From NCBI GenBank assembly GCA_036654795.1, contig JAVVRI010000130.1, forward strand, positions 1-7,980: 7,980 nucleotides of DNA, written 5' to 3'. The translations under genes were made by a program, and so were the position numbers. How positions within the stretch are numbered: position 1 is the first letter of the stretch; every line of letters begins with the position of its first letter. This document shows positions 6,350 to 7,980 of the stretch, in pieces. Origin of the DNA: JAVVRI01 sp036654795 (GTDB lineage Bacteria > Bacteroidota > Bacteroidia > Bacteroidales > Tannerellaceae). The notes under the pieces were generated by a model. It was not told where the DNA came from and did no database searches. It worked only from the letters and a program-made list of their open reading frames with translations.

Positions 6350-7980
6350 ACGGCTCCATAACCATCTCCACGCTGTTGCCTTGGCTGATGAGGGCTTTGG
6401 CGTATGCTTGTACTTTGGCGGGGGTAATGGCTTCCAGCACAGCGGTATATTGGGTCTCGGCATCAATACCTTTGTAGTAATAGTTATCCAGCGTGTTGAG
6501 CCAGTAGCTATTCTCCTGCAAGTTCTCCGCGTGACGTTTCAGCATGTTGTCTTTCGTCTTTCGGAAATCCTCAGGACGAGGTCCCGTCTCCACCATGCGT
6601 TTGAGTTCGTTCTGAACGATGTTGTTCATCTTTTCCCGTTTCGCCGGGTCGGTGTCGAAGAAGATTTGCAGGATGGCTTCGCCTTCGGGGAAGGTAGAGA
6701 TGCGGGCTGAGGTTCTGACACCATACGTGCCGCCTTCATCCTCGCGCACCTTTTCGGTATAGACCAGATCCAGAATCTGCTTTAACATAGTGGCAGTGAT
6801 GATGTTTTCCAGATTATAAGCCATCTTGCCGGAATAGAAGTCGATAACCGAAGCCTTGGGCACCTCCAACGCGCGGTTGAAGCGATTGACGTATTCGCCC
6901 GTACGAAGGGCGGGAAGCTCACGGCTATCTCCCTTCTCAATGCGTCCCATGCTGGGCAGCGTGGCGAGGTATTGAGTGATATAAGGGCGTATGCTGTCCA
7001 TATTGATATTTCCAACGAAGGTAAACACAAAGTCCGAAGCATCGGCAAAGCGTTCCTTATACATCTCCTGAATGCGCGGATAGCTGATACGGTCGAAGTC
7101 GGCAGTATTGATACGCATGGCACGGGGGTGGGCACCATAGAGCGCTTGCGTCAACGAGTCGCTGAAGGCAACCATCGGATCGAGCTCCATGTTTTGCAAC
7201 TGTGCCTTCATGCGGCCTTCGTATGAGGCATAGGCCTCCTCGTCCATGCGCGGAGCGGTGAAGTTGAGGTAGATCAGTTCAAAAAGGGTACGGAGGTCGG
7301 CAGGAGCAGCGCTCCCGCTCAAGCTCTCATGATCCATTCCTAACGAAGAGGAGCAGGAGACCTTCTTTCCGGCAAGCATCTTGCCCAGATCGGTGGCAGA
7401 GAAGTTGCCCAAGCCCCCTAGAGCGATTGCGTCATTGAATACCTTCAGATTCTGGAGGTCAGCCTTTCCGAACAGGGTGCTTCCACCGGGACTAGTTGCC
7501 GTCATCAGCACTTCGTCCTTTTTAAGTTCAGTCGGTTTCAACACCACTTTGACGCCGTTACTAAGGGTCAATACGGTCGCTCCGAAAAGGGGATCTACTT
7601 TGGTGTCGGTTATCTTTCCCTGTATGGGTAGTTGGGGTATCAACGGTTCGCCCGAAAGAGTCTCTTTGTAAGGCTCAACAGGTAGTTTGTTGGCTTGAAG
7701 GAAGGTGCGGAGCAATTCCTCTTTGGTTGGATAGGCCAACCCTTTCTTATCCGGACCTACGAGGGTGATCACAATGTTGTTCTCCCCAATCATGTCCTGT
7801 ATGTAGCTGTTCACCTGTTCCACGGTGATGGAGGGGGCAATCTGATTGAGCAATGTATATTCCATCTCTATGCCGGGAATGTATCCGCCTTTCGTGAAAT
7901 GATTAACGTATTCCTGCGTATAAGTACCGTTCTTCTGCTTGTCTCGTTCATTAAATGACGATTCGTAATGCTTTAGTACG
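6348..7980 (-). CDS. M16 (pitrilysin/insulinase) family peptidase, C-terminal part (5' end outside window)
   Basis: The reading frame is open to the right edge, so the start is outside. The Met at 7865 is internal: 38 more codons upstream (beginning VLKHYES, then KGGYIPGIE) are in frame and read as family sequence. About 543 residues are visible. They cover the end of the first M16 lobe, a linker (residues about 95-130 of the visible part), and the second lobe, which opens with LSNGVKVVLKPTELKKDEV. The second lobe has no HxxEH zinc site, as usual for the non-catalytic half; the catalytic first lobe would be off the edge. REDEGGTYGVR (Arg412 and Tyr419 of the visible part) matches the conserved Arg/Tyr pair that grips the substrate end in this family. 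Bacteroidales homologues are large exported two-lobed zinc peptidases, but no signal peptide can be seen here. It is separated from metG by 62 bases and may belong to another transcript. Confidence 0.93.
   Translation of the reverse strand, partial: VLKHYESSFNERDKQKNGTYTQEYVNHFTKGGYIPGIEMEYTLLNQIAPSITVEQVNSYIQDMIGENNIVITLVGPDKKGLAYPTKEELLRTFLQANKLPVEPYKETLSGEPLIPQLPIQGKITDTKVDPLFGATVLTLSNGVKVVLKPTELKKDEVLMTATSPGGSTLFGKADLQNLKVFNDAIALGGLGNFSATDLGKMLAGKKVSCSSSLGMDHESLSGSAAPADLRTLFELIYLNFTAPRMDEEAYASYEGRMKAQLQNMELDPMVAFSDSLTQALYGAHPRAMRINTADFDRISYPRIQEMYKERFADASDFVFTFVGNINMDSIRPYITQYLATLPSMGRIEKGDSRELPALRTGEYVNRFNRALEVPKASVIDFYSGKMAYNLENIITATMLKQILDLVYTEKVREDEGGTYGVRTSARISTFPEGEAILQIFFDTDPAKREKMNNIVQNELKRMVETGPRPEDFRKTKDNMLKRHAENLQENSYWLNTLDNYYYKGIDAETQYTAVLEAITPAKVQAYAKALISQGNSVEMVMEP

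Noticed and set aside
6348..7865. A complete 505-residue M16 protein starting at the Met at 7865
   Set aside because: The frame continues upstream with family-like sequence to the window edge, and the start falls in the middle of a domain. The gene is therefore partial.
1..7980. tRNA or rRNA genes, CRISPR arrays, insertion sequences or attachment sites
   Set aside because: Genes fill nearly all of the window. No regularly spaced repeats, transposase motifs, tRNA-like folds or flanking direct repeats were seen by eye.

Overview
The window looks like a chromosomal segment of a gut Bacteroidales bacterium, most likely Bacteroides or a close relative. The reasons are the style of the methionyl-tRNA synthetase and the M16 peptidase, a Bacteroidetes-type TAnnTTTG promoter element, and starts that almost all lack a Shine-Dalgarno sequence. 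This assignment comes from recognition, not from a search. All real genes lie on the minus strand, so transcription runs from position 7980 towards position 1. There is no gene-free stretch over 300 bases; the longest gap is 62 bases.

In transcription order the layout is: (1) the C-terminal part of a two-lobed M16 (pitrilysin/insulinase) peptidase, cut by the right edge of the window; (2) a 62-base gap with an AT-only inverted repeat and a probable promoter; (3) metG, methionyl-tRNA synthetase with the fused C-terminal tRNA-binding domain; (4) a PLP-dependent sugar aminotransferase of the DegT/WbpE type; (5) a Gfo/Idh/MocA sugar dehydrogenase of the WlbA/WbpB type; (6) jetA, jetB and the first 19 codons of jetC, the condensin core of a Wadjet (MksFEB-like) plasmid-defence system, which continues past the left edge.

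From metG onward the genes are packed tightly: 10 bases between metG and the aminotransferase, an 11-base overlap, a 4-base ATGA overlap, a 0-base junction, then a 14-base overlap into jetC. This suggests one transcript, possibly driven by the promoter in front of metG. The aminotransferase and dehydrogenase look like two steps of a UDP-3-amino-sugar (UDP-GlcNAc3NA-type) pathway for surface polysaccharide. JetA (kleisin), JetB (KITE/MksE-like) and JetC (SMC-like ATPase) form the DNA-loop-extruding machine that, with the nuclease JetD, senses and cuts small circular DNA. JetD is not in the window.

The notable points are the anti-plasmid operon joined by overlapping codons to sugar-nucleotide genes behind a housekeeping tRNA synthetase gene, and the jetC start hidden inside the end of jetB.
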